A DNA stretch of 64,000 bases from Planctomycetaceae bacterium (GCA_041398785.1 JAWKUA010000018.1:108511-172510), one strand, 5' to 3'; counted from the stretch's first letter, positions 16,890 through 26,436 are shown. Notes: generated from the sequence alone by a model not told the origin. Numbers and translations: made by a program.

Positions 16890-18392
16890 GTGGCAGATAA
16901 CTCGAAGCAACAGAAGCCGGGCAGCCAGAAAGTCAGGCAGGTCGGCGATTTTTCGCTGGTGCGAAAGCTTGGCAAAGGCGGCATGGGAGAAGTCTGGCTG
17001 GCTCGGCAGGTCAGTCTGGACCGGCTTGTCGCGTTAAAGACACTTTCGAAGGAACTGGCGAAAAAGCCGGATTTCGTGCAGCGGTTTCTTCGCGAAGCAC
17101 GGTCGATGGCGAAACTGGACCATGTCAACGTCGTCAAAGTGTATGCTGTCGATTCATTCAAGGGACTTCACTTCGCGGCGATCGAATACATCGACGGCGC
17201 CAGTGTTCAGGACTGGCTGAACAAGCTGGAAAAGCTGCCGGTCGCCGACGCGGTGCACATCGCAATCGTCACCGCCGAAGCGCTGCAGCACGCGCATGAT
17301 CTGACGATGGTGCATCGGGATATCAAGCCCGACAACATTCTTCTGACCAGCAAGGGTGTGGTCAAAGTGGCTGACTTCGGACTGGCGAAAGTCCTTGACG
17401 AAGACGTCTCGATGACGCAAAGCGGTACCGGACTGGGAACCCCGCTGTACATGGCTCCGGAACAGGCCCGAAGCGCCAAAACGGTCGATCACCGCAGCGA
17501 TATCTACGCTCTGGGTGCCACCCTGTACCACCTGCTCACAGGGAAGCTGCCGTACGGTGGCGGCACAACTCTGGAACTGATCATTGCCAAGGAAACCGGC
17601 AAGTATACTCCTGCTAAACAACTGCGACCGGAAATCCCCGAGAAGCTGGATCTGATCATCGACAAGATGATGATGAAGGAACCGGCCCACCGTTACAAAA
17701 GCTGCGCGGAAGTCAGCCGCGACCTGCTCGCTCTGGGAATTCACTCCCCCGCCCTGACCTTCATCGACGGCGCCGTGCCGAATTCCGTGGGGATGAGCGG
17801 CACTCCGACCACCAGCAGTCTGGCGGCGACCGCCATCGGAAACGATACTCAGGACTATCGCGGCAGACGAATTGTCGATAAATCCAAATCGGCGGCCGGA
17901 AAAAAAACATCGCGCACGTGGTACGTGCAGTACGACGACGACAAGAAGCACACCGTCGTGGATAAGCTGTCTACCGGTCGTGTCCTGAAGATGATCAACG
18001 CCGGTCGGCTGACTCCGAAAGCCCGCTGCAAAGTTTCCGCGGACGGAACGTACCAGCCACTGGCGGCCTTCCCGGAATTCAGGAGTGCCATCGAGGACCA
18101 ACTGGCCCATCGTTCTGAGCGAGTCCGGAAGGAGGACATGCAGACGCTTTACATTCAGGCCGATCGCGATGAAAAGAAACGCCTGCGATGGCGCTGGATT
18201 CGCAATAAGGCCCGCGGCACAGTCGGAGCGATCACGCTGTTGATCTGGCTGGCGTGCATCTCCGCGGGTCTCGTGGCGCTGTTCTTCATCGGTCGCTGGG
18301 GATTCAACAAACTCGGTGAAACGGTTTCCGAACTGACCGAAACCGAAGCGAAGGACGCGTCACCCAAGGCCACTCTGGATGCCGACAAGTGA
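16890..18392 (+). CDS. Ser/Thr protein kinase with GYF_2-like domain and membrane anchor
   Basis: A 500-residue Hanks-type kinase. The kinase domain spans about residues 20-285 with LGKGGMGEVWLAR, VALKTLS, MVHRDIKPDNILL, VADFGLAK and YMAPEQAR, all intact. Residues about 345-410 (WYVQYDDDKKHTVVDKL and INAGRLTPKARCKVS) resemble the GYF_2 domain common in planctomycetes. One transmembrane segment lies near 440-465 (TLLIWLACISAGLVALFFIG), and a short acidic tail ends the protein. The start is GTG at 16890; an ATG alternative upstream is not in frame. The ligand and substrates are unknown. Confidence 0.92.
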   Translation: MADNSKQQKPGSQKVRQVGDFSLVRKLGKGGMGEVWLARQVSLDRLVALKTLSKELAKKPDFVQRFLREARSMAKLDHVNVVKVYAVDSFKGLHFAAIEYIDGASVQDWLNKLEKLPVADAVHIAIVTAEALQHAHDLTMVHRDIKPDNILLTSKGVVKVADFGLAKVLDEDVSMTQSGTGLGTPLYMAPEQARSAKTVDHRSDIYALGATLYHLLTGKLPYGGGTTLELIIAKETGKYTPAKQLRPEIPEKLDLIIDKMMMKEPAHRYKSCAEVSRDLLALGIHSPALTFIDGAVPNSVGMSGTPTTSSLAATAIGNDTQDYRGRRIVDKSKSAAGKKTSRTWYVQYDDDKKHTVVDKLSTGRVLKMINAGRLTPKARCKVSADGTYQPLAAFPEFRSAIEDQLAHRSERVRKEDMQTLYIQADRDEKKRLRWRWIRNKARGTVGAITLLIWLACISAGLVALFFIGRWGFNKLGETVSELTETEAKDASPKATLDADK

Positions 18393-18423
18393 GCCCCGCA
18401 GCTTTACTTCGAATGCCGCAGGC

Positions 18424-18738
18424 TCACTGCAGAACATCGGCAAGCAGCGACACGCTGACAACCTGATGCAGCGGGACCAGGACACGTTTGCGGTTCGCCC
18501 TGATGCCGTGAACTTTTGAATCGAGCACGTAAAGTTCGCGAGTCGTCTTGGAATCCCGAAGGTCGTGGACATCGGCGTTCGTCAGGATCAGTGTCTTGTC
18601 ACGCACTTCGCTGAGCGTGCCGACGAAGACGAACAGAGATTCCACGTCAATGACGACCGTGTTGCCAACCAGTTCCTGCATCCACAGATTCTCCCCGGAC
18701 AGCGAATCGCCGCCTGAATTTTCCCGCCGGACTTTCAT
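18424..18738 (-). CDS. Sm-like small conserved planctomycete protein
   Basis: A 104-residue protein with a beta-rich core: MQELVGNTVVIDVESLFVFV, GTLSEVRDKTLILTNADVHD, and a final RVLVPLHQVVSVSLL strand. The alternation of short strands and the phrase 'V...GTL..V....L.L.NA' resemble the LSm/Sm fold, which suggests RNA or oligomer binding, but this is inference from pattern only. It sits convergent with the kinase gene and divergent from hisC, with which it would share a 95-base upstream region. Similar short proteins appear conserved in planctomycetes. Confidence 0.75.
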   Translation of the reverse strand: MKVRRENSGGDSLSGENLWMQELVGNTVVIDVESLFVFVGTLSEVRDKTLILTNADVHDLRDSKTTRELYVLDSKVHGIRANRKRVLVPLHQVVSVSLLADVLQ

Positions 18739-18833
18739 TTTCCCGGCATTCTCGGGTGAACGCCACTCAGTCCCCGCGATATCGTCCGTGCTGTTTTCGG
18801 CTCCGTGTCACTATAACACTACCCCCTTCTCTG

Positions 18834-19946
18834 ATGCCGCTTCCGTTTCGCAAAAACATCCAGCAGATGGCTGGCTACGTTTCCGGTGAACAGCCGCAGA
18901 CGTCCGGCTGGATCAAGCTGAACACGAACGAAAATCCCTACCCGCCGTCTCCCAGGGTTGTTGAAGCCATTCAACAGGCGGCGTGTGGACGGCTGAACGT
19001 CTATCCTGATGCGACCGCTCGAAGTTTTCGGGAAGCCGCGGCGGAGCTCTTCGGCGTCGAACCGGACGGGATCCTGCCCGCCAACGGCAGTGATGAAAAC
19101 CTGACCATCATTGTCCGATCGTTCTGCGACGAAGATGAGCAGATCGTCTATCCCTACCCCAGCTACGTTCTGTACGAATCGCTTGCTCAAATTCAGCGAT
19201 GCCGGATTACGCGGCTGAAGCTGAACACGTCCTTTGAATGGACGCCAGCCGACGCAGACAACGTTCGTCAGTCGGCGAAGCTGACGTTTGTTCCCAATCC
19301 GAATTCGCCGACCGGAAATCTGTGGTCCGCGGATCAGCTCTGCCGGATCCTTCCGGACCGGGGCCTGCTGGTGCTGGACGAAGCGTACGCGGATTTTGCA
19401 GAAACAGTGCCGAATCGCCGGTTGCTGTTCGACGGTCGGTTTCGGCAGCGGCTGGTGGTCACGCGAACGCTAAGCAAGTCGTACAGCCTGGCGGGAATTC
19501 GATTCGGCTTTGCCATCGCCGACCCGGAACTCATTGCCGGGATGAGAAAAGTCAAGGACAGCTACAACTGCGACGCCGTTGCGATTGCCGCCGCGACGGC
19601 GGCGATCAAAGATCAGGACTGGATGCTTCAGAACCGCTCAAAGATCCTTGCCACGCGTCGCCGACTGGCGGCCGAACTGCCTCAGTTCGGGTTCACGGTG
19701 TTTCCCAGCGAGGCAAACTTTTTGTGGACGCATCACGAATCCCGGCAACATCGGGAAATCTATGAACAACTGAAGCAGCACCGCATCCTGGTGCGATTCA
19801 TGCAGTTCCCGGATGCCGGCCCGAATCAGGAAACTGTCGACGGACTGCGAATCACGGTCGGCACCGACGATGAAGTTGACCGGCTGCTGGAAGCGCTGCG
19901 GGACGTGACAGCCGCTGTGGCCAGCGACGGAACTTTCGCCGTGTGA
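18834..19946 (+). CDS. hisC: Histidinol-phosphate aminotransferase
   Basis: A 370-residue PLP-dependent fold-type I aminotransferase that converts imidazole-acetol phosphate to histidinol phosphate in histidine synthesis. Visible blocks are KLNTNENPYPPSPRV, LPANGSDENLTII, FVPNPNSPTGN, LVLDEAYADFAE and the PLP lysine in TRTLSKSYSLAGIRFGFA. The ATG at 18834 puts the family N-terminus (PLPFRKNIQQMAGY) in place; an in-frame ATG at 18756 would add an unrelated leader. A TATAAC hexamer lies at 18812-18817 without a good -35. Confidence 0.94.
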   Translation: MPLPFRKNIQQMAGYVSGEQPQTSGWIKLNTNENPYPPSPRVVEAIQQAACGRLNVYPDATARSFREAAAELFGVEPDGILPANGSDENLTIIVRSFCDEDEQIVYPYPSYVLYESLAQIQRCRITRLKLNTSFEWTPADADNVRQSAKLTFVPNPNSPTGNLWSADQLCRILPDRGLLVLDEAYADFAETVPNRRLLFDGRFRQRLVVTRTLSKSYSLAGIRFGFAIADPELIAGMRKVKDSYNCDAVAIAAATAAIKDQDWMLQNRSKILATRRRLAAELPQFGFTVFPSEANFLWTHHESRQHREIYEQLKQHRILVRFMQFPDAGPNQETVDGLRITVGTDDEVDRLLEALRDVTAAVASDGTFAV

Positions 19947-19973
19947 TGTTCGGCGCTCGATTTTGGTCGCTGT

Positions 19974-21950
19974 CTATTCGCCGGCGGCCGGCAGCATCCA
20001 GTGAGCGTCAAAGTTCGCCGCCCAGACAATTTCTTCGTCAAACGTACCGTCATCGCGTGGCGTGAATTTCTGCACGGCGATGTCGCCCAGCCGCGGAAAC
20101 AGCCACGCATTCGATGATCGAAAGTCCTTTTCGTGAAAGGTGTGGCCCGAATTGATCACCACGTACTTTCGCGGGTTCAGAGGATTCGGAAAGATCAGGC
20201 TCAGTCCGTGAGTTGCCGTGTCGAACGTTCGGCCACCGATCGTGATCGTTTCTTCCTGCCACGTAACAGGAAGCCCCGGCAGGACACGTTTCAGGACGGA
20301 GTTGGACTGCGGGTCGCCGAACAGAATCAGGTGACTTGACGCGATCGTTGCTTCATCGAGTTCCGAATCCTCGATGACTCGCGCATTGCCGCGGAGCCAC
20401 TTATCGAACTCGCGCCGGAAGCGGCTGAGCGTGAAATCGGCCCACGACTGATGCTGGTCGTCGAACGGTTTTCCCGTTCCCTTCACGCACACGAATGAAC
20501 TCATGAACGCGTCGTCAATCGGTCCCTGCAGACCTCGCCGCTTGTGGTTTTCTGAATTGTTCTGAAACCCGCGCGACTCGTCGTAGCTCAGCACTCTCCA
20601 GCCGTTGCTTGTCATTCGATAATAGACGTCGGGAAGCAACCCCTGAGCGGCACTGCGGCAGACCAGCGGCGTGCCGTCGATCACTGCGGTGTCGGCGATT
20701 TCCCGGTTCAGGCTCAGTGCGGCGACATTCTTCGTCGTGACTGTCACATTGCCATCGTCAGTGACCGCGGCCTGGACAGTGGAGGGTTCATAAACCGCAC
20801 CGACTTCTTCAATCGTCAGCCAGTCGCAGCGGTTGTACTTCAGTGTTCGCGTTGTGAAGCGAATCTCCCGGCGCTGCTGATTCATCTTCCGGCCGGCCTT
20901 CGAGTGCGCTTCATGAAACGCCATGAACTCACGAAAACTGTCGGGATGAAATGCATGGCCCATTCCGGGACCGACAAGCAGTTTGATGCTGACTCCAAGT
21001 TCCTTCGCGGCATCGACGGTGCTTGTGCTGGCCACCAACTGTGCGTCGTCTTCTCCACCGTATGTGCAGACGGGAACATCGAAGGCGTTCAGCGCGTAGT
21101 CGATAGCGTCGTAGATTCCCAGAGTTGCGTGCTGCCATTCCGGAAGCAGCTCCGTTTGTTTCTGGTACTTGTAGAAGTCAACAAACCCGGCGCCGGGACC
21201 GACAGACGACCAGCGATCCGGAAAGTGCAGCCCCAGATGCCACGCTCCGGCACCTCCCATGGAAAACCCATGCAGCGTGATGCGATCCGGATCGATGCGA
21301 AACCGCCGCTGCACGTCCGCCATGGCTTCAAAAACGTCCGTTTCTCCGGCCCACCGATAAGCATTATTGCCGCGGCCGAAAACATCCAGCTGAATCCATG
21401 ACTGACCTTCCGGCGGAGCCTGTCCTTCGTTTCGAGCGATAAAGTTGACTTCGTTCATGTCGTCCGCCCGGCCGTGCAGCCTGACGTGCAGAGGCCACCG
21501 ATTGGCCGATGCGGGATCGACTCCGGATGGCAGAGTCAGCGCGTATGGCTGGACGGTACCGTCGATTGAAGAAACGTATCCGCGAATCGTTGTGCCGGGT
21601 TTCAATGCCCACGACGGCTTCCCCGCGTCAAGTTCCGCCGCGCGCTGCCGGCCTGTGCTGATCGCGCTGGCTGCCTGTTCGGCGTAGTTGTCTTTGGGAA
21701 ATTCGTCGTGACGCAGCATCCGTTCGACGGCCGTGGCAAACACGGCCACGTCGGCCACAAGCGCACTGCCGTCAGGATTCTGCAGCTCGGGTTTTGCGGA
21801 GAGGATCTCCACGGATTCCTGCAACTCAGCAAGCTGCGTCTGCAGAGACTCGCGGACCTGCTGCGGCACTTCGGCCGCCGACAGGGATATCACGAACCGA
21901 GGAACGCAGACCGCGGAAAGAAGTACGGCACAAACGACGGAACGAATCAT
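19974..21950 (-). CDS. Secreted alpha/beta-hydrolase (prolyl-oligopeptidase/esterase-like)
   Basis: A 658-residue protein with a signal peptide (residues 1-26, ending LSAAE). A helical region comes first, then an alpha/beta-hydrolase domain at about 115-350: LHVRLHGRADDMNEV (oxyanion region), LHGFSMGGAGAWHLGL (nucleophile elbow GFSMG), YGGEDDAQLVAS (acid) and GPGMGHAFHPDSF (His). The C-terminal 300 residues are beta-rich with LILFGDPQSNSVLKR and PNPLNPRKYVVINSGHT blocks, seen in planctomycete peptidase/esterase homologues. The likely role is periplasmic ester or peptide hydrolysis. It converges on hisC with a 27-base gap. Confidence 0.85.
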   Translation of the reverse strand: MIRSVVCAVLLSAVCVPRFVISLSAAEVPQQVRESLQTQLAELQESVEILSAKPELQNPDGSALVADVAVFATAVERMLRHDEFPKDNYAEQAASAISTGRQRAAELDAGKPSWALKPGTTIRGYVSSIDGTVQPYALTLPSGVDPASANRWPLHVRLHGRADDMNEVNFIARNEGQAPPEGQSWIQLDVFGRGNNAYRWAGETDVFEAMADVQRRFRIDPDRITLHGFSMGGAGAWHLGLHFPDRWSSVGPGAGFVDFYKYQKQTELLPEWQHATLGIYDAIDYALNAFDVPVCTYGGEDDAQLVASTSTVDAAKELGVSIKLLVGPGMGHAFHPDSFREFMAFHEAHSKAGRKMNQQRREIRFTTRTLKYNRCDWLTIEEVGAVYEPSTVQAAVTDDGNVTVTTKNVAALSLNREIADTAVIDGTPLVCRSAAQGLLPDVYYRMTSNGWRVLSYDESRGFQNNSENHKRRGLQGPIDDAFMSSFVCVKGTGKPFDDQHQSWADFTLSRFRREFDKWLRGNARVIEDSELDEATIASSHLILFGDPQSNSVLKRVLPGLPVTWQEETITIGGRTFDTATHGLSLIFPNPLNPRKYVVINSGHTFHEKDFRSSNAWLFPRLGDIAVQKFTPRDDGTFDEEIVWAANFDAHWMLPAAGE

Positions 21951-22185
21951 GATGATGGGAACTGTTATCAGAGAGGCGGGAGAAAGCGGTAAGACGATTG
22001 CGGCAACTGAGTCGCGAACGCGGAAACGGGCGTGTCGGTCGTGCTTCGCCGATCATCGCCCTGCAATGCGAAGGAAGCGGATTTCCGATCACCGGATTGG
22101 CAGACGTCGGCCCTCATCAGCGGAAAATCGCCGGCGTGACTTCCGCCGCGGCCAGTCCGTTGTGCTCGTGACGTTTTCGGGCACT

Positions 22186-22395
22186 CTACGCGTTTGCTCG
22201 TTCAGCGGCATGGAAACCGCAGCGATTGTGGGTTCCGTCACAGAACGGACGTCTTTCCGACTGACCGCAGCGACACAGCGCGATTGTCGGCTTATCGCCC
22301 GGCGGAAACTGATTGCCCTCGGCGTCTTCGATCGTAATCGCACCCGAAACCAGAAACGGGCCGTTGTCCCGCACGACGACTTTGACATCAGACAT
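22186..22395 (-). CDS. CDGSH iron-sulfur domain protein
   Basis: A 69-residue protein. LCRCGQSERRPFCDGTH is the complete 2Fe-2S ligand motif (Cys-x-Cys ... Cys-Asp-Gly-x-His). The N-terminal half (VKVVVRDNGPFLVSGAITI) is the usual strand pair of small bacterial CDGSH proteins. It is cytosolic and likely acts in redox or Fe-S handling. The length is normal for the family. It is transcribed alone. Confidence 0.92.
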   Translation of the reverse strand: MSDVKVVVRDNGPFLVSGAITIEDAEGNQFPPGDKPTIALCRCGQSERRPFCDGTHNRCGFHAAERANA

Positions 22396-22501
22396 AACGA
22401 AATCCTGAAACAGGTAGGTTCAAAAAGCGCACCTCCGCATCAGTTTCGCGGTTTGACGGATGACCGTAAAGGTCAGGCCGGTGCCGAAGCCAAACGAAAA
22501 G

Positions 22502-22533
22502 CAGCTCGTTCCGGATCTCTCCGAAACGAGCTG
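22502..22533 (-). terminator. Rho-independent terminator of the Ala/Gly protein gene
   Basis: A 13-bp stem with one mismatch and a 6-base loop. On the minus strand it is followed by CTTTTCGTTT. It lies about 60 bases past the stop of the 708-residue protein. A second, shorter GGCGGGA/TCCCGCC hairpin lies nearer the stop at 22553-22571. Confidence 0.7.
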
Positions 22534-22594
22534 TCTGCCAAGGGTTGATTACGGCGGGACGTCCTCCCGCCTTGACGTGACTGCCGGGTGAATC

Positions 22595-24721
22595 CTACCA
22601 GGCGGAGTTCGGGATATTGAACACCGGCTGCTTGCATTCCGCACATGGCGGTGCCGCGTAGCCGGATGCATCTTCCGTCACCAGCGGATCGCCGCAGTGT
22701 GAGCAATGAGTACCGTCGCCGGCTCCGTATTCCGTGACCTTCTGCTTCGGCACACCGGAAGCGATGCACTTGGCACAGGTTGTGCCGAACGTGGCACAGC
22801 CGGCTCCAAATCCGGCGGCCGATCCGCCGCCGTACCCGGAACCGTAGGCACCGTGCAGGTAGCTGATCGAATCACCGTACGCTCCCGCAAAGTTGCTCGA
22901 ACCGACGGACACGCCGGTTCCCGCCATGCCAGCCGTCGACACGCTCGCCGCTGACGCGCTGGCGGATGCCGTGGCGCTGGCTGACGGAGCGTACGCTCCC
23001 AGCGTGTACGCGTTGATGACCGGAAAACCGTATGCCGGCGTTCCTCCCAGAATCGTGAACGATGAGGCGGACGCTGCTGCAGCCGCTGTCGGCAGACCAT
23101 CAGGTCCGATCAGTCCGAACTGACAACCGATTGCCGCATCCCACGGAAGACTGGGGTTCCCTTCGCCCATCGCCGCGGAACAATCTCCGGTGAGAGCGCT
23201 GATGGCTCCACCGACCGCTCCCATCGCCGCACCGCCGCGCGTTCCGGCCAGTGCACCGACGGATGCTCCCATCGTGCGACCTGTTCGGTCACCGGCGATG
23301 AGTCCTGCGTATGCTCCGGCGCGAGCACCGGCGATCGAGCCCAATTCAATTCCTCGCAGCATGTCCGCGACAGCACCGTTACCGGACTCGAACGCATCGG
23401 CACCGGCTCGGGTTCCCGCAAAGGCTCCCGCGTTCACTCCGGCAGTGGCTCCTGCAACGACACTGGAAACGACATCGATATCAGCCCACGTTCCCGCTGC
23501 CGCGACGGCACCAGCCGCCGCACCGGCACTTGCACCGGCGACCAGGCTGCCTCCCGCCGTCACGGCCGCAGCCGCTCCTGCTTCGGCTCCTGCACCGGCA
23601 CCCGCGACCGCCAGACTGATGGCATCCGTTCCTGCGGCGGCAGCGGCACCAGCAGCTGCGGCACCGGCAGCCCCCACTCCAGATCCGTCAGCACCGGCTG
23701 CACCAGCAGCTCCGGCGCCGGCTCCGCGAGCGACACCGGCTCCGGCCGTGGCACCTGCCGCTGCACCCGCGGCCGCTCCGGCGGAGGTGACTGCGGCTGC
23801 TCCGCTGGTTCCGCCGAAGGCTGCTGCGATCGCACCCAGGCCGACGCCACCAGCTCCGCCCATTCCGCCTGCAGCACCAGCGCCGATGGCCGCGGCGTAG
23901 GCTGCGGCTCCGATTCCGCCAAGTCCGGCTGCTCCTCCGCCTCCCATTCCGGCGCCACCTGCACCAGCGCCAGCACCGCCACCAGCGCCGTCTCCCAGTC
24001 CAGCAGCGGCGAGAGCGGCGGCAGCTCCGGCGCGGGCTCCCGCAGCGGCTCCGGCGGCAGCACCGGCCACAGCGTCAGCACCGACTGCGGTTGCAGCGGC
24101 AGCTCCGGCACTTGCTCCGGCGTTGGCTCCGGCAATCGCACCTGCAAGAGCTGCAGCATTCGCGGCCGCAGCGGCAGCGGCACCTGCGCCAGCTCCGGCA
24201 GCAGCACCTGCATCGGCAGCGGCACTGGCGGCCGCGGCAGCTCCGGCGGCGGCTCCCGCAGCGGCCCCTGCGCTCGCACCGGCGGATGCACCTGCACTCG
24301 CTCCGGCGGCGGCACTTGAAACCGTCGCGGCTCCCGCAGCGGCGGCCGCCGCAGCTCCCGCGCCTCCTCCTGCTCCAAATCCGAACCCGGCACCGAACCC
24401 TGCTCCACCGGCCGCGAAGGCGAATGCGCTGGCACTCGCGGCTCCGCCACCGGCGATTCGAGTATCAATGAAGGAAGACCCGGCCGTAAAGTTGGGAGCA
24501 CAGTTCGGGTTACACCAGCTCAGCAGTCCGCTGTACCGGTAGGACTGGTCGAGCCGTCCGAACGCGCTGGCCAGGTCGTTCATCTCACCGGTGACGGCGG
24601 TTCTCAGAGTTGTCAGTCCCACGATGGCGCCAATCACAAGGACCGAACCGACGACGACCAGTTCCGCGGACAGAATGACACCATGTTCATCCCGTCTAAG
24701 TTGACTCAGCAGTTTCAACAT
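22595..24721 (-). CDS. Giant Ala/Gly-zipper protein with prepilin-like N-terminus
   Basis: A 708-residue protein. The start at 24721 has GGAG eight bases upstream. Residues 1-50 resemble a type IVb prepilin or TadE-like N-terminus: basic leader, DEHG then VILSAELVVVGSVLVIG. Residues about 90-480 are almost only Ala and Gly, in AGAAAGA-type 4-residue periods as in glycine zippers or silk-like sheets, with few charges. Residues about 600-708 hold three CxxC knuckles (CATFGTTCAKC, HCSHCGD, PCAECKQ) like a zinc ribbon. It probably assembles at the membrane or surface. The function is unknown. The extreme composition makes homology searches unreliable. Confidence 0.8.
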   Translation of the reverse strand: MLKLLSQLRRDEHGVILSAELVVVGSVLVIGAIVGLTTLRTAVTGEMNDLASAFGRLDQSYRYSGLLSWCNPNCAPNFTAGSSFIDTRIAGGGAASASAFAFAAGGAGFGAGFGFGAGGGAGAAAAAAAGAATVSSAAAGASAGASAGASAGAAAGAAAGAAAAASAAADAGAAAGAGAGAAAAAAANAAALAGAIAGANAGASAGAAAATAVGADAVAGAAAGAAAGARAGAAAALAAAGLGDGAGGGAGAGAGGAGMGGGGAAGLGGIGAAAYAAAIGAGAAGGMGGAGGVGLGAIAAAFGGTSGAAAVTSAGAAAGAAAGATAGAGVARGAGAGAAGAAGADGSGVGAAGAAAAGAAAAAGTDAISLAVAGAGAGAEAGAAAAVTAGGSLVAGASAGAAAGAVAAAGTWADIDVVSSVVAGATAGVNAGAFAGTRAGADAFESGNGAVADMLRGIELGSIAGARAGAYAGLIAGDRTGRTMGASVGALAGTRGGAAMGAVGGAISALTGDCSAAMGEGNPSLPWDAAIGCQFGLIGPDGLPTAAAAASASSFTILGGTPAYGFPVINAYTLGAYAPSASATASASASAASVSTAGMAGTGVSVGSSNFAGAYGDSISYLHGAYGSGYGGGSAAGFGAGCATFGTTCAKCIASGVPKQKVTEYGAGDGTHCSHCGDPLVTEDASGYAAPPCAECKQPVFNIPNSAW

Positions 24722-25374
24722 GTTTCATTCTCCGGGCTGCCGAAAGCCCACTGGCTTTCACAATGAGTTCAGACGTGAAATGCGCGCGACACGCGACATC
24801 CGTCTGAATGGGCAGAACCCGTGCCACCGTCCCCCCGATTCGCCCGCGGGGAATCCGGCTGTTGCGTAAGCTCAACAACAACGGGACTTTGCAGTGCTGC
24901 GAAACGGCAACATGCGTTTCATCCGGCACAAGCGGCGTTCATCGATCTTTGCGCACCGTTCCCTGAGATGTTCACAACGCTGAACACGATCGCGGCGAAG
25001 ATCGTCCTCAAGAACTGCGCCACCGCCCTGCCCGACATTCAACCTGGTCAACGTGGATTCGCGTCGAGAAACGGATGCGTTCCGCGCCGCAAGCCTCGAT
25101 GCCGCCGTTCCGCAGTTCGGTGACTGACGACGGCGGCCGGGTGTTCGCTATAGTGCGGCGTGTCGCGAAATACTTCCATTCACTGCGCGTCGCCCCTGCG
25201 TTGCGGCATCGTTCTGACAACCGGTTCTTTCGCATTCGAACGGACGTTCGAATGCGGACTGAATCGGCCCCGCGGAGATCAGCGTTTATCAACATCGCAG
25301 GGCTGCGTCGCGTTGTCGATCCTCGCACTGCGTCGTACCATTGAGGCGGCTTGATGTGGCTTGAGGATGAAATG
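24722..25374. other. Spacer holding one copy of the 71-bp direct repeat
   Basis: No gene is supported. It contains the promoter region of the Ala/Gly protein gene, the first copy of the perfect 71-base direct repeat (25108-25178) and the upstream region of the Panacea gene. Confidence 0.55.
25108..25178 (+). repeat. 71-bp perfect direct repeat, copy 1
   Basis: The 71 bases are identical to 26437-26507, in the same orientation. Weaker similarity continues about 15 bases to the left (CTCGA-x-GCC). It lies about 195 bases upstream of the Panacea-like gene. No internal inverted repeat or gene is evident. Confidence 0.95.
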
Positions 25375-25953
25375 ATGGACGCCAGCGAGAAGAGCGCGCG
25401 ATTGATTGAGGCGGCCTGTGCCGTGCTCAATGCCGCACCCGGACACCGGCTCAATACTGTGGTGCTGAACAAGACGCTGTTTTATCTGGACCTTGCCGCA
25501 CTCCGGGATCGCGCCGAGACACTCACGGGCAACGCTTACATCGCGCTGCAACAGGGACCGGTTGTCGCGAAGTATGACCAGCGTCTGATCGGCGAACTCG
25601 AAACGCGGAGACTTGCAAAGCAGGTCAGCGAATGGGATGGATCGAAGCCGGTGCTGCTCGAATCATGCGTCGAACACTTTCAGTTTATCGACGCTGACGC
25701 ACTGATCCTTGTGTCCGCGGTCACGTCATACTTTGCGGGACTGTCATCACGCCAGGCGTCTGATTTCTCACACGAAAACCCCGGCTGGCAACACGCGTGG
25801 GATTCGTTCCGTCGCACAAGGAAACCCACGCCAATCAACATGCTGATCGCGCTGCAGCAGATTGTGGAAGACGACCCGTGGATGGACCTGCCGTTACCAG
25901 ACGATGACGCAATTCTCGCGGCGGCGGATAACGGAGTCGGAGTCGACTGGTAA
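25375..25953 (+). CDS. Panacea (DUF4065/SocA-like) antitoxin
   Basis: About 192 residues. The blocks LNKTLFYLDLAALRDR, TGNAYIALQQGPVVAKYD, LSSRQASDFSHENPGW and PTPINMLIALQQI follow the Panacea domain (DUF4065), an antitoxin domain known to pair with many unrelated toxins. ATGs at 25372 and 25375 both fit a GAGG site; the TTG at 25351 is less likely. The stop overlaps the next ATG (TAATG), as expected for a toxin-antitoxin operon. The pair lies between two copies of a 71-base perfect direct repeat. The exact toxin neutralised is unknown. Confidence 0.8.
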   Translation: MDASEKSARLIEAACAVLNAAPGHRLNTVVLNKTLFYLDLAALRDRAETLTGNAYIALQQGPVVAKYDQRLIGELETRRLAKQVSEWDGSKPVLLESCVEHFQFIDADALILVSAVTSYFAGLSSRQASDFSHENPGWQHAWDSFRRTRKPTPINMLIALQQIVEDDPWMDLPLPDDDAILAAADNGVGVDW

Positions 25954-26327
25954 TGCACTACGAGCCACAGGACGGAAAGTGGCAGCTCGGCGAAAACGCG
26001 TCGCTGCTGGCGGAGCTGCGTCAGCGGATGACCCCGGAGGCCTACGAGCAGGAAAAGCAGGCGCTAAAAGAGTTTCTCTGCGGTTATTTCTCCACGGGCG
26101 AATGTCGTAACGCACAGGGAAGTTCAATCTCCCCGATGAAGGCCAGCCCCGGCGGCGGCAAGGTATTGAAGGTCCGCTGGGCATATCCGGGCTGCGGGAA
26201 GAGCGGCAGCCTGCGTCTGGTCGTGGTTGCCTACTGCGAACAGAAACGTGTCCATATCGCCCAGGCGTTCGACCGGCGGGCAAATCCGACAGACGACGAA
26301 ATCGCAGACGCGGTCAGCGACCTGTAG
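25953..26327 (+). CDS. Putative toxin partner of the Panacea antitoxin
   Basis: A 124-residue protein whose ATG overlaps the antitoxin stop by one base. The N-terminal half is helical (LLAELRQRMTPEAYEQEKQA). The C-terminal half holds VLKVRWAYPGCGKSGSLRLV followed by strands. The GxGKSGxxR turn resembles the beta-hairpin of RelE/HigB-type mRNA interferases, but the resemblance is short and made by eye. Position, overlap and size support the toxin role; the biochemical activity is inferred only. Confidence 0.6.
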   Translation: MHYEPQDGKWQLGENASLLAELRQRMTPEAYEQEKQALKEFLCGYFSTGECRNAQGSSISPMKASPGGGKVLKVRWAYPGCGKSGSLRLVVVAYCEQKRVHIAQAFDRRANPTDDEIADAVSDL

Positions 26328-26436
26328 TCGTGCTTCCGATTGCGGAATCTTGTAGTAATGGTGTCTCTACAGTTCGCGTTTCGGGCAGGCGAACGAACCG
26401 GTCCAGAACATCGTTCAGCAGTTCTCGACGCCCGTA

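Noticed and set aside
23190..23900. Long Pro/Ala-rich frame on the plus strand
   Set aside because: It is the antisense image of the Ala/Gly repeat protein. GC-rich GCN/GGN codons read backward give Pro and Ala. It has no start signal or domain.
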